In this document: positions 27,280 to 35,920 of the stretch, piece by piece
Layout: every line of letters begins with the position of its first letter
Position numbering within the stretch: the stretch's first letter is position 1
Origin: Gammaproteobacteria bacterium 53_120_T64
GTDB lineage: Bacteria; Pseudomonadota; Gammaproteobacteria; Pseudomonadales; Porticoccaceae
Reading direction: 5' to 3'
NCBI GenBank assembly: GCA_002162815.1
Contig: MAAT01000025.1
Location: 62,001 to 126,000, forward strand
Length of the DNA stretch: 64,000 bases
Notes under the pieces: generated by a model
What the model saw: the letters and a program-made list of their open reading frames with translations, nothing else
Database searches by the model: none
Told to the model about the DNA's origin: nothing
Made by a program: the position numbers and the translations under genes

Positions 27280-28296
27280 TCAGGGTGTGAGTACCACACG
27301 GCCGTTGATTTCACCGGCGTGTAAACGTGCGACGACATCGTTAATCGCCTCTAACGGCTGGCGCTCAATATGGGGGGTAATGTGTCCCAGGCGCGCCAGC
27401 TCGAGGACTTCCTTCAGCTCTTGGCGGTTGCCCCAAATACTGGTCGTCACTTCAACCTCAAGGGGAATGTCCCAAAAGGTAAAGGGCAGCGTACCACCGG
27501 CAATACCAACCACCACAATTTTACCGGCAACGGCAATACTGGCCGCGGCACTTTTCAGCGTCGCATCGGCGCCGACAAAATCGATAATAGCGTCGGCACC
27601 GGCGCCATCGGTAGCCGCTTTCACTTCAGCACCGACATCACCCCCGGCATTAATCACCACATCGGCACCCAGCTCTTTAGCCATCGTCAGTTTTTCATCG
27701 CTGAGGTCGATGGCGATCAAGCGCACGGAAGGCGCCAAAGCCTGGGCGATTTGCAAGGCCATATGCCCTAGGCCGCCAACGCCAATAATCGCCAAGGTGC
27801 GGCCCGGGGCCAGCCTTGACATGACTTTTTTAACCGCGCGATACGGGGTCAAAGCCGCATCCGTCAATGGTGCTGCGACGACGGGGTCAAGACCATTGAG
27901 CTTCACCAGATTGCGAGAATGAGGCACATAGAGTTTCTCAGCCCAGCCACCATCGACCATAATGCCGGGGTAAACAGGGTCTAAGCAGAGGTTTTCTTCA
28001 CCCATCTCACAGGCGCGACAACTGCCACAACCCCAGGCACCAAACACCGCGACACCATCGCCGACTTCAACATCCGTGACATCGCTACCCACAGCTTCAA
28101 CAATGCCGGCATTTTCGTGACCCAGCGTGATGGGCTTCTGGCGCGTACCGACCTCACCATCGATGACATGTAGATCGGAATGGCAGACGCCGGCGCCCGA
28201 TATACGCACTAATACTCCGGTCGGCCCTACTTCGGGCTCGGGAACATCTTCTATGGTTAGCGGCTTACCGACACCGTGAAATCTTGTCGCTTTCAT
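27280..28296 (-). CDS. Zinc-dependent medium-chain alcohol dehydrogenase
   Basis: The 338-residue product has the MDR catalytic zinc site (GAGVCHSDLHVIDGE and TLGHENAGIVEAVG), the structural zinc Cys cluster (GCGSCRACEMGEENLC), and the NAD-binding motif AIIGVGGLGHMALQIAQ followed by an acidic residue (IAIDLSDEK), suggesting NAD preference. It should oxidise a primary or secondary alcohol; the substrate is not evident. It is part of the minus-strand group LLM-SDR-MBL-ADH-DUF2889, with 37 bases to the upstream MBL gene, and probably acts in the same degradation route. Confidence 0.93.
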   Translation of the reverse strand: MKATRFHGVGKPLTIEDVPEPEVGPTGVLVRISGAGVCHSDLHVIDGEVGTRQKPITLGHENAGIVEAVGSDVTDVEVGDGVAVFGAWGCGSCRACEMGEENLCLDPVYPGIMVDGGWAEKLYVPHSRNLVKLNGLDPVVAAPLTDAALTPYRAVKKVMSRLAPGRTLAIIGVGGLGHMALQIAQALAPSVRLIAIDLSDEKLTMAKELGADVVINAGGDVGAEVKAATDGAGADAIIDFVGADATLKSAAASIAVAGKIVVVGIAGGTLPFTFWDIPLEVEVTTSIWGNRQELKEVLELARLGHITPHIERQPLEAINDVVARLHAGEINGRVVLTP

Positions 28297-28332
28297 TGTT
28301 CGCTCCTTAATACGATTTAACTTTAAAATTAT

Positions 28333-29184
28333 TTAGCATTGTAATTTGTAACGCTCACCATCAGTGACGATATAGCCTGCCGTCGGTGGTGAAAAATGGG
28401 TGCCGATGACCAACACCGGCTTATCGACATACTTGGCATAAAAATCCCAGCGAGTGTCGATAGCTTTCGGTGGATCATAATCGGCAAAGCAGGACCACTC
28501 GGGGCGCGCCAGCTGACATGGGTGGTGGGTCATATCACCGGTAATCACCGCATCTTCACCACCCGAGGATATGCGCACACTAATGTGCCCTGCGGTGTGA
28601 CCCTGTGTAGGCTCAAACCACACCTCATCATTCACTTGATGGTCGCAGGCGACGAGATCGGCCAATCCGGCATCAATCACCGGCTTGACCGAATCTTCCA
28701 GCACCGGGCCAAAGTGCTCGGTATCGGGTTCCTTTTCCCAGGCCTCCCACTCTTTGCGGCCAAACAGATAGCGCGCGTTGGGGAAGGTCGGCAGCCACTC
28801 GCCATCGACCAGCATGGTATTCCAGCCCACATGGTCGACATGCAGGTGCGTGCAAATCACATAGTCGATGCTTTCCCGGGGATGACCCGCTGCCACCAGG
28901 TCTTCGAGGAAGGAGCCCTTGCGCATCGCCCAAGCTTCGGTGGTGCGCTCTTTGTCGTTACCCAAGCAGGTGTCCACCATGATTTTTACGCCCTGAGTTT
29001 CAATAATCAGGGCGTGGATGCTCATCTTCAGCCAGCCTCTATCGGTAATAAAATTGGGGCTGAGCCAATCGATCTCCAATAGTTTTTCGGGCGTTGCATC
29101 CGGCAGCACAAACTTACCGGGCACCGGGGAATCCTCTTCCACAATTTTGGTGATTTTGACATCACCAATCTGCCAGTCTGGCAT
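28333..29184 (-). CDS. MBL-fold metallo-hydrolase (lactonase-like)
   Basis: The 283-residue product has the metallo-beta-lactamase motif VICTHLHVDHVGWN (HxHxDH) near residue 105, later TQGHTAGHISVRI and VITGDMTHHPCQL metal ligands, and a C-terminal His in GTHFSPPTAG. The overall form recalls quorum-quenching or ring lactonases and quercetinase-like hydrolases, but the substrate is unknown. The ATG at 29184 (MPDWQIGDVKITKIV) has GGGAG upstream and was preferred to 29214. It sits between an SDR and the alcohol dehydrogenase and could open a lactone made by the neighbouring oxidoreductases. Confidence 0.9.
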   Translation of the reverse strand: MPDWQIGDVKITKIVEEDSPVPGKFVLPDATPEKLLEIDWLSPNFITDRGWLKMSIHALIIETQGVKIMVDTCLGNDKERTTEAWAMRKGSFLEDLVAAGHPRESIDYVICTHLHVDHVGWNTMLVDGEWLPTFPNARYLFGRKEWEAWEKEPDTEHFGPVLEDSVKPVIDAGLADLVACDHQVNDEVWFEPTQGHTAGHISVRISSGGEDAVITGDMTHHPCQLARPEWSCFADYDPPKAIDTRWDFYAKYVDKPVLVIGTHFSPPTAGYIVTDGERYKLQC

Positions 29185-29220
29185 TTCGCTCTCCCTCATC
29201 TTGGTCGGAAACAACTGAAT

Positions 29221-30000
29221 TTAAGCGTTGCGAATCCACAGGCCACCGTCGACCGGCATAATCACACCGGTCATAAAGGACGCCGATGGCAGGGCAAAGT
29301 TGAACGTCGCATGGGCCACTTCTTCCGGATCGCCATAACGGCGCACAGCGACACGACGTTTGGCAAAGGTGACTTTGTGTTCGTCGGTGATAAAGTCGGT
29401 CAGTGGCGTTTTAATGGGGCCAGGGCAAACACAGTTAGCGGTAATGCCGTCGCGGCCAAGATCGACAGCCAGCGACTTGGTAAAGCCCACCACCGCGTGC
29501 TTGGCAGCGGTGTAAGGCCCGGCGTTCTCGGTGGCACCGAGGCCTTCGGTGGAGGCAATATTAATAATGCGGCCGTGTTCGGCCTTGCGCAGCATCGGCA
29601 GTGATGCCCGCACCAAACGCTGTACCGAATTGATCAGCACATCCATGCCGAACTGCCAGCGCTCTTCGTATTTTTCGCTATCGAGCTTCACAAACACACC
29701 AAGACCGGCGTTGTTGACGAGAATATCTAGACCACCAAATTCAGCACCAATGGCCTTGGTGACTTCAATAATGCGCCCGGCATCGCAGACGTCCAGTGCC
29801 CAGGCTTTGGCAATACCACCGGCGTCGTTAATCTCTTGCGCGACAGCTTCGGCTTTCTCCAGGTCGATATCGGTAACCGCTACCTTTGCGCCCTCATCGG
29901 CAAAAAGTATTGCCGTTGCCCGGCCCATGCCGCTGGCTGCACCCGTTACATGCACCACACTACTGTTAACCGAACGGCTTAATTTACTGAGTCTTGCCAC
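29221..30000 (-). CDS. SDR family oxidoreductase
   Basis: The 259-residue product has the cofactor motif VTGAASGMGRATAILFADEG, an acidic residue after strand 2 (VTDIDLEKAEA) indicating NAD, NNAG near 100, catalytic Ser in INIASTEGL and Tyr-Lys in YTAAKHAVVGFTK, then VDGGLWIRNA at the end. Substrate unknown. The first 15 residues (MARLSKLSRSVNSSV) precede the usual SDR start. It is in the same direction as the LLM gene upstream (155-base gap) and the MBL gene downstream (36 bases). Confidence 0.9.
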   Translation of the reverse strand: MARLSKLSRSVNSSVVHVTGAASGMGRATAILFADEGAKVAVTDIDLEKAEAVAQEINDAGGIAKAWALDVCDAGRIIEVTKAIGAEFGGLDILVNNAGLGVFVKLDSEKYEERWQFGMDVLINSVQRLVRASLPMLRKAEHGRIINIASTEGLGATENAGPYTAAKHAVVGFTKSLAVDLGRDGITANCVCPGPIKTPLTDFITDEHKVTFAKRRVAVRRYGDPEEVAHATFNFALPSASFMTGVIMPVDGGLWIRNA

Positions 30001-30155
30001 AATGCTTTACCTTTTAAAATGAATATATCAGCCCAACAGTTTATCTGCGGGGTCTGGCGAACAAAAGAAATTATCTCACCTAAACCCAGGCCCCGAAAAA
30101 TGGCACGGGGCTGAAGAGGGCAAGTACTATTTTCAGGTGATCGTTAACATCTTGT

Positions 30156-31256
30156 TTAAGCGACCTTATCGGCAGCTAGACCCACTTCCGCTGCCTGTAA
30201 TACCGGCAGGCATTTCTCGGCAAACAGCTTCATCTGCTTATGTACGATATCGTAGGGCAAGCCGGCAAAAGAGAAGGAGACATTAAAGGTCACCGGCCCC
30301 GCCAGCGCCTGAATGTTATTCATTTGATCAATACATTCCTGGGGCGTGCCGAAGATTTGATTGTCGACGTAGAGATTGCCCATCGACTCAGAACTGCGAT
30401 CGCGCATCATGCCCGCCGACTTGGCGTAGAACTCATAACCTTTAACACCCTTAAAGTGTGTGCCGTCCATTTCATAGTGCGCCAGGGCCGAGATCCAATA
30501 GTCGGTCATGTACTTTTCAGCCAGCTCACGGGCACGATCGCCATCTTCGTCAACCATCACAAAGACATTGGCCACCACCGGTGGAGCCTCGCGACCGTGG
30601 TGCTCAAGAAAGGACTCGCGGTATACGCGGCAATCTTCGGCACGGGATTTCCACGGCGAGATGGCAAACACCATCATGCCCAAACCCAGACGGGCGATAA
30701 TTTCGGCCGTTTCGGGGGACTGACAGGTGACATAGGTTCTATCCAAATACGGTGGCAGTGGTGCCGGGCGAATATCGCGGGCGACCTGCTTAAAGTGTTC
30801 GCCGTCGTGATCCTCGGCCTTCCCCGTTTCCAGCATATCGAGAATCATGGTCGACGATTCCTCAAAAATAGCCCGCGAATCATTCATATCGACGCCAAAG
30901 CCATCGTACTCAACCCGGCCAATGCCCCGGCCGATGCCCAGTAATAAACGCCGGTCACAGAGGTTGTCGAGCATCGCAATATCGGTGGCCACCCGCAGCG
31001 GATCTTTGTGCCAGGGAATGATGATCGCACCCGTGCCAAGCTTGATTTTATCGGTCATACCCGCCAGATAGGTGAGCATCTCAATGGGGTTGGGACACAG
31101 GGTGTAATCGGTAAAGTGGTGCTCCACCGCCCAAATGGAGTCAAAGCCCAGCGGCTCAGCCATCTCGCAAACCCCCAGCTCCTTCTTATACATATCGTAA
31201 TCGGCCATCGGCAGATTGGGGTGGTTTTGAAACAGCATTAATACGCCAATATCCAT
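30156..31256 (-). CDS. LLM class flavin-dependent oxidoreductase (bacterial luciferase-like)
   Basis: The 366-residue product is a luciferase-like monooxygenase TIM barrel: MDIGVLMLFQNHPNLPMADY, FDSIWAVEHHFTDYTLCPNP with the EHH motif near residue 45, LGTGAIIIPWHKDPLRVATD and LLGIGRGIGRVEYDGFGVD. Members use FMNH2 (or F420) to oxygenate small organics such as cyclic ketones and terpenes. GGAG lies about eight bases before the ATG. It is the first gene of the minus-strand catabolic group and is divergent from the tandem SDR genes, with a 263-base shared promoter region. Confidence 0.9.
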   Translation of the reverse strand: MDIGVLMLFQNHPNLPMADYDMYKKELGVCEMAEPLGFDSIWAVEHHFTDYTLCPNPIEMLTYLAGMTDKIKLGTGAIIIPWHKDPLRVATDIAMLDNLCDRRLLLGIGRGIGRVEYDGFGVDMNDSRAIFEESSTMILDMLETGKAEDHDGEHFKQVARDIRPAPLPPYLDRTYVTCQSPETAEIIARLGLGMMVFAISPWKSRAEDCRVYRESFLEHHGREAPPVVANVFVMVDEDGDRARELAEKYMTDYWISALAHYEMDGTHFKGVKGYEFYAKSAGMMRDRSSESMGNLYVDNQIFGTPQECIDQMNNIQALAGPVTFNVSFSFAGLPYDIVHKQMKLFAEKCLPVLQAAEVGLAADKVA

Positions 31257-31519
31257 AATAAGCTCCTCGTTTTTAGTTTTATAATTGATCGGTTTAAAAG
31301 TTTATTGGCGGCCATATTGACATAGGCCAGGTCTGCTAAACAAATCTAAATAGTCTTCAAAGCGCACCGCTGAATAGCCTAAGTACCTTGCTGCACCGAG
31401 CATATCACTCGCCTTTTTCCTCAAAAGACACTATATTTGGCGCTGCTTAAAAAGCACCATTCAGACAGGGCAATAATGCCCTCTGTATTTTTGTATCAAC
31501 AACTCAGGGGAAAGATTCA

Positions 31520-32281
31520 ATGGGAGCATTAGACGGGAAAGTAGCACTAATCACCGGTGCCGCACGTGGCCAGGGCGCTGCAGAAGCACGACTGTTCGTT
31601 GAGCGTGGTGCCAAAGTGATGATGACCGACGTACTCGACGACGAAGGCCAGCAAGTCGCCGCCGAACTCGGTGATGCCGCAGCCTATATGCGCCTTGACG
31701 TGACGAGCGAAGATGGCTGGAAAGAAGTCGTTGCCGCCACTGTTGAAAAATTTGGCAAGCTCAATGTCCTCATCAACAACGCCGGCATCATTACGCCCGT
31801 CGCTGAGCTTCACGAAACCTCTCTGGCGACTTTCCAGAAAGTCACCGACGTTAACCAAACCGGTGTTTTCTTAGGCATGCGTGAAGTGGTTGAGCCGATG
31901 AAAAAAGCCGGTGGTGGCTCCATTGTCAACATCGCCTCCATCGACGGTCTGATCGGTATGTACGGCGCTGTCGCTTATTGCGCCAGTAAGTTCGCCGTGC
32001 GCGGTATGACCAAGGTTGCCGCTATCGAGCTGGGTAAATATGGCATCCGCGTCAATTCTCTCCACCCCGGTGGCGTAAAGACGAAAATCCTCGACGACAC
32101 AGGCATGACGGAAGCGCAGGCAGAAGAAGCCTTTAAAGCCATTCCCTTGGGACGTATCGCCAAGTCTGAAGAGATGGCCACGCTGGCGGCCTACCTGGCT
32201 TCCGACGATGCCTCTTATTCCACCGGCTCAGAGTTTATTGCCGACGGTGGTTTGACAGCAGGTTTTGCTCTAGAAGGCTAA
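31520..32281 (+). CDS. SDR family oxidoreductase, first of a tandem pair
   Basis: The 253-residue product has LITGAARGQGAAEARLFVER (TGxxxGxG), Asp after strand 2 (MTDVLDDEG) for NAD, NNAGI near 87, catalytic Ser in IVNIASIDGLIG and YCASKFAVRGMTK. It looks like the 3-alpha/20-beta-hydroxysteroid or cyclohexanol dehydrogenase group. By eye about two thirds of residues match its downstream copy (32428-33186), including the C-terminal STGSEFIADGGLTAGF. AGGGGAAAG precedes the ATG. A terminator follows, so each copy may have its own transcript. Confidence 0.93.
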   Translation: MGALDGKVALITGAARGQGAAEARLFVERGAKVMMTDVLDDEGQQVAAELGDAAAYMRLDVTSEDGWKEVVAATVEKFGKLNVLINNAGIITPVAELHETSLATFQKVTDVNQTGVFLGMREVVEPMKKAGGGSIVNIASIDGLIGMYGAVAYCASKFAVRGMTKVAAIELGKYGIRVNSLHPGGVKTKILDDTGMTEAQAEEAFKAIPLGRIAKSEEMATLAAYLASDDASYSTGSEFIADGGLTAGFALEG

Positions 32282-32303
32282 GCCTAACTAGCAAGAAACC
32301 TCG

Positions 32304-32336
32304 AAAGGGCCTGTACACCAACAGGCCCTTTTTTTT
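32304..32336 (+). terminator. Rho-independent terminator between the tandem SDR genes
   Basis: AAAGGGCCTGT (32304-32314) pairs with ACAGGCCCTTT (32321-32331) around a 6-base loop, followed by a T run to 32336. It lies 23 bases after the first SDR stop, which argues that the second SDR has its own promoter in 32337-32427. Confidence 0.93.
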
Positions 32337-32427
32337 ACACTTTTTATTATGATAGTGTCCCGAGTTGCAATAGAGTTAGGCTAGGCATTTAACGGGACCA
32401 TCAACTTCAACAACAAAGGACCAAACC

Positions 32428-33186
32428 ATGAGTAATTTAGCCGGAAAAGTTGCACTGATTACAGGTGCCGCACGGGGCCAGGGTGCAGCTGAAGCGCGCC
32501 TTTTCGCAGAGCGCGGCGCGAAAGTCGTGATCACCGATGTACTCGATGAAGAGGGCAGGCAAGTAGCCGCAGACATTGGTGATGCCGCCCACTACATTCA
32601 TCTGGATGTTACCGATGAAAACTCCTGGGCCGCAGCCGTCAAAGAGACTGTTGCGCATTTTGGCAAACTTAACGTACTGGTCAACAATGCCGGTATTGTG
32701 CAAGTCAAAGCCCTGGTCGACACCAGTGTCGCCGACTATATGAAAGTCATCGAAATCAATCAGCTGGGTGTTTTTCTCGGTATGCGCACCGTTGCTGGCC
32801 CAATGAAAGAAGCGGGCAGTGGTTCGATTATTAACATTTCGTCGATCGATGGACTGATCGGTATGTCCGGTGGCTCCGCCTACTGTGCCAGTAAGTTTGC
32901 CGTGCGCGGCATGACCAAAGTTGCCGCCATGGAACTGGGGCCGGATAACATTCGCGTCAACTCCATTCATCCCGGCGGCATTCACACGCCAATGATTACC
33001 CAGGCGGGGATGGACGAGTCAGTCATGAAAGATATTTTCAGCAAAGTACCTTTAGGCCGCGTCGGTCAGCCTGAAGAAATGGCCACGCTGGCAGCCTATT
33101 TAGCCTCCGATGACAGCTCTTATTCAACGGGTTCAGAGTTTATCGCCGATGGTGGTCTGACGGCCGGCTTCTCCCTTGAGCACTAA
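32428..33186 (+). CDS. SDR family oxidoreductase, second of a tandem pair
   Basis: The 252-residue product keeps all catalytic features of its neighbour: LITGAARGQGAAEARLFAER, VITDVLDEEG, NNAGI, Ser in IINISSIDGLIG and YCASKFAVRGMTK. Differences cluster in the substrate-binding stretches (QVKALVDTSVADYMKVIEI; HPGGIHTPMITQAGMDESV), suggesting a related but distinct substrate or stereochemistry. AAAGGA precedes the ATG by eight bases. The pair is an old tandem duplication, since the DNA has diverged widely while the protein is well kept. Confidence 0.93.
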   Translation: MSNLAGKVALITGAARGQGAAEARLFAERGAKVVITDVLDEEGRQVAADIGDAAHYIHLDVTDENSWAAAVKETVAHFGKLNVLVNNAGIVQVKALVDTSVADYMKVIEINQLGVFLGMRTVAGPMKEAGSGSIINISSIDGLIGMSGGSAYCASKFAVRGMTKVAAMELGPDNIRVNSIHPGGIHTPMITQAGMDESVMKDIFSKVPLGRVGQPEEMATLAAYLASDDSSYSTGSEFIADGGLTAGFSLEH

Positions 33187-33218
33187 CGACTAGCGCTGAA
33201 CGGTCTTTAAACTGCAGA

Positions 33219-33264
33219 CAAAAAAAGAGCGCCGCCTATAGCCTAGGTAGGCGCTCTTTTTTAT
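33219..33264. terminator. Bidirectional rho-independent terminator
   Basis: AAAAGAGCGCC (33223-33233) pairs with GGCGCTCTTTT (33250-33260), flanked by A and T runs on the two sides. It lies between the convergent second SDR (ends 33186) and the LLM gene (ends 33284) and can serve both. Confidence 0.9.
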
Positions 33265-33283
33265 TTCAATCGACCACTAAAGA

Positions 33284-34609
33284 TTAGCCCAGATTGAGTT
33301 TCGCTAATGCCTCGCGATCAACCACTGGCGCACGCTTACTGCCCGGTGCCAATTTGACACTACCCGGCGTACGATCGAAGGGGCCAAACAAGCCGATTTC
33401 ATCGGCATGCTTACGCACCACAGGCAACACTTCTTTACCCAGTAATTCAACACTGCGCAAACGGTCCTTATCACTAACACTGCCCTGAACGGCAAAGCAG
33501 GTAAAGACACCGGGGCGAATAACGCTGAGGATGTCTTTGATCTTCTGAGCACAGGTCTCGGGGCTACCGACAACAATCTGCATATTGTCCTGAACCTTCT
33601 CATAACCGGCGATCAACTTGGCACGCAAGCCGTCATAGGCAGAGGCATCCCAGCTATCATCGGCACCGGCCATCAACTTATCTTTACTGACACCCAGCCA
33701 ACTACCACCCGGCTGTTGACCCAGCATACGAATCGCGCTCTTCGAGTTATAACCTGGGGGCAAGGTATGCTCAGGACGAGAAAAGGCATTTTGACCACCA
33801 CCAAAAATAAAGCCCTTGCCAATTTCCTGCGCCTTTTCATCGGTATCTGCACAGAAGATAGGCAGCAGATACCCAAAGTTTTCAGGACCTGCCTGATAAC
33901 CTAGCTCGGCAGACTTATCAGCGTACATATCCCACAAATCACAGGTGGGTCCAAGTGCCGTACCCAGACCAAGGTAGGGGTACTGTTTCTCAGCACACCA
34001 CATAACAGTTTCTGCACTTAACACACCGGGGATCCACTGCTGGGGCATTTCCTGATAGGGCTTCACCCAAGGATTTACGTGGCGGTAATGAAAATGCTTA
34101 CCCTCATAGCGCCAAGGGCCGTCTTTGGTCCAGCAATCCATAATGAACGAGTGTGCTTCGTTAAACATTTCACGGTTATAGGCAGGATTAGCATTGTTAA
34201 AGAACTGCTCACTACCGGCACCGCGAACCCAGCCTGTTACCAGTCGACCGCGAGAAATGGTATCGATGGTCGCCAATTCTTCCGCTGTGCGTAGCGGATG
34301 TTTAACACCCGGTAACATATTGCCAATGATGACAATTTTAACTTCGCTCGTAATACGCGCCAAAATTGCCGCTTCAATGTTAACAACACTTCCGGAACAA
34401 AAAGGATTGCCGTGGTGCTCGTTAATAGCCACCGCATCAAAACCCACTTCTTCACAGAAACAAGCTTCGTCAAGATAGAAATTATAATCGTGAGCGGCCT
34501 TTTCGCGGTCATAATATTTATTGGAAACACCAAAGAAAGCGCGGTTCTCTAGAACAGGCTCCTCGGCAAGATAGCGGACGGGACGTTCCGTAAAGTGTGC
34601 AATTTGCAT
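33284..34609 (-). CDS. LLM class flavin-dependent oxidoreductase, second type
   Basis: The 441-residue product is a longer luciferase-like protein: FDAVAINEHHGNPFCSGSVV with the EHH motif, IIGNMLPGVKHPLRTAEELA, SRGRLVTGWVRGAGSEQFFN and a C-terminal VGSPETCAQKIKDILSV. The extra length against the 366-residue copy is mostly C-terminal and in the barrel insertions. It probably oxygenates a small organic molecule with reduced flavin. The alpha/beta hydrolase gene lies 26 bases upstream on the same strand, so the two form an operon, perhaps ring oxygenation followed or preceded by hydrolysis. Confidence 0.9.
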   Translation of the reverse strand: MQIAHFTERPVRYLAEEPVLENRAFFGVSNKYYDREKAAHDYNFYLDEACFCEEVGFDAVAINEHHGNPFCSGSVVNIEAAILARITSEVKIVIIGNMLPGVKHPLRTAEELATIDTISRGRLVTGWVRGAGSEQFFNNANPAYNREMFNEAHSFIMDCWTKDGPWRYEGKHFHYRHVNPWVKPYQEMPQQWIPGVLSAETVMWCAEKQYPYLGLGTALGPTCDLWDMYADKSAELGYQAGPENFGYLLPIFCADTDEKAQEIGKGFIFGGGQNAFSRPEHTLPPGYNSKSAIRMLGQQPGGSWLGVSKDKLMAGADDSWDASAYDGLRAKLIAGYEKVQDNMQIVVGSPETCAQKIKDILSVIRPGVFTCFAVQGSVSDKDRLRSVELLGKEVLPVVRKHADEIGLFGPFDRTPGSVKLAPGSKRAPVVDREALAKLNLG

Positions 34610-34635
34610 GATTAATTAGTCTCCGGTTCTTTAAT

Positions 34636-35424
34636 TTAAGCGAGGAATTTTTTAACGGCGGCAAGGAACGCAGCGCTGTCTTCAATTTCAGGGCGGTGGC
34701 CAGCACCTTCAATGCTAACGCTCTCTGCCTGAGGCAGGGCATCTTGATACTTGCGGATGCAATCCTCAGGCACCACAGCATCTTCAGCACCACGAATCAG
34801 CAGCGTAGGTAGTTTGGTGTTTTTGGCGCTGCGCAACAGATCGGGAAGACTGGGGTTAAACATATAGGGCTCCCAACCAAGACGCGCACTCTCGGCACGT
34901 GCGTCCTCGAACCATTCAAACTGCTCGGCCGACATTTCACCGCCGTAGATTTCACTGTATTCTTTGGCTTCTTTATTAAATACCGTCTGGCGCAGGCAGG
35001 TTTTAATAGTGCAGGCAAAAATATCAAAAATCTCACCTTTATCGGGCTTAATTCCCATCGGGCCAACCAGGGTAATAGAACCCAGTAACTCGGGGTTGGC
35101 AGCGGCCATTTCAGCGGCGGTGTAGGCACCGGCAGAAAATGCAATGACATCGGGCTTTTCCAGACCCAATTCACGAATCACATTCAGGTAGTAGTTAGCC
35201 AGATCACGGTGACGCCACATCCAGTCTTGGCGTGGTGATTTGCCAAAACCGGGCTGTAAGGGAATAAATAACTCCCTATCTTTCGCGAGTTCTTCATTCC
35301 AAGACATCCAACCGGTGTAACCCAGCTCGTCGTGAATAACCAGTAGTGGTTTGCCAGAACCCCCTCGAATCATGACAAGGTCTGAGCCGGCTAGGCTTTG
35401 TGTTTCTTCTTTCCAAGTAGCCAA
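34636..35424 (-). CDS. Alpha/beta hydrolase
   Basis: The 262-residue product has the alpha/beta hydrolase fold: GGSGKPLLVIHDELGYTGWM at the oxyanion region, the nucleophile elbow VIAFSAGAYTAAEMA (A-F-S-A-G, where the first Gly of GxSxG is Ala), the acid in IRGAEDAVVPEDC and the His in EGAGHRPEIED. It likely hydrolyses an ester, lactone or enol-lactone/C-C bond in the local pathway. Translation starts at TTG (35424) with AAGGGG seven bases upstream and no ATG nearby. A leader with alternative hairpins lies 84-145 bases upstream. Confidence 0.88.
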   Translation of the reverse strand: MATWKEETQSLAGSDLVMIRGGSGKPLLVIHDELGYTGWMSWNEELAKDRELFIPLQPGFGKSPRQDWMWRHRDLANYYLNVIRELGLEKPDVIAFSAGAYTAAEMAAANPELLGSITLVGPMGIKPDKGEIFDIFACTIKTCLRQTVFNKEAKEYSEIYGGEMSAEQFEWFEDARAESARLGWEPYMFNPSLPDLLRSAKNTKLPTLLIRGAEDAVVPEDCIRKYQDALPQAESVSIEGAGHRPEIEDSAAFLAAVKKFLA

Positions 35425-35507
35425 TGGTTTCCCCTTAAAATTACAGTTGGTTAAATAAAATACTTAATTGAATCGGCCGCTGATACGCAGAACAGCCCAG
35501 CCAATAC

Positions 35508-35569
35508 CCGAGGTCAAAACGCCTCGGAAAGGTTTTTTTAAAACCACTGCAACCGAGGCTGTTTGAAAA
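35508..35569 (-). promoter_or_regulatory. Leader with mutually exclusive hairpins before the alpha/beta hydrolase operon
   Basis: Three matching arms alternate: CCGAGG (35508-35513), GCCTCGG (35521-35527) and CCGAGGC (35563-35569). The middle arm can pair with either neighbour but not both. Inside the larger loop GGTTTT and AAAACC (35531-35545) also pair. On the minus strand the large hairpin comes first and is followed by GTTTTGA, then the competing arm. This is the layout of an attenuator or riboregulator, but no known riboswitch class was recognised and no leader peptide was seen. Confidence 0.4.
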
Positions 35570-35920
35570 AAATTAAACTTAAACTGTGACCTGAATTCAA
35601 ACATAGAGCCACAATCTATATCAACCAAAAATTAGCCGACAAAATGTTCTCGATCAACTCAATTCAAGCGATCAATCTTATCCTCGCTCAGCCCGATACT
35701 ACCGGCGGTTAAAGATTCCTATACTCAAGGGTACGGTGTGGTACCATTCTTTCGAGGCACCGCTAGAATCTTCCTTAACCATCAAGCCTGAGCCTTTAAA
35801 AAAACAATACTTTTAAAAATATCTCGCCCCGTATTATTCGGCAAAACCACAGTGCGATCCCTGTTTAGAAAATGAGTGTTGCCTCGACCTCTTGCCGAAT
35901 TGAAACAATAAAGGATGTCT
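35570..35920. other. Intergenic promoter region between divergent operons
   Basis: This AT-rich stretch separates the minus-strand hydrolase operon from the plus-strand RND operon. No gene, tRNA or strong repeat is supported. It should contain divergent promoters; several poly-A/T runs are visible but I could not fix a -35/-10 pair with confidence. Confidence 0.4.

Noticed and set aside
27287-27922. Long plus-strand frame opposite the alcohol dehydrogenase
   Set aside because: Antisense shadow of a gene with clear zinc-site motifs; composition is Ser/Thr/Ala-rich without domain features.
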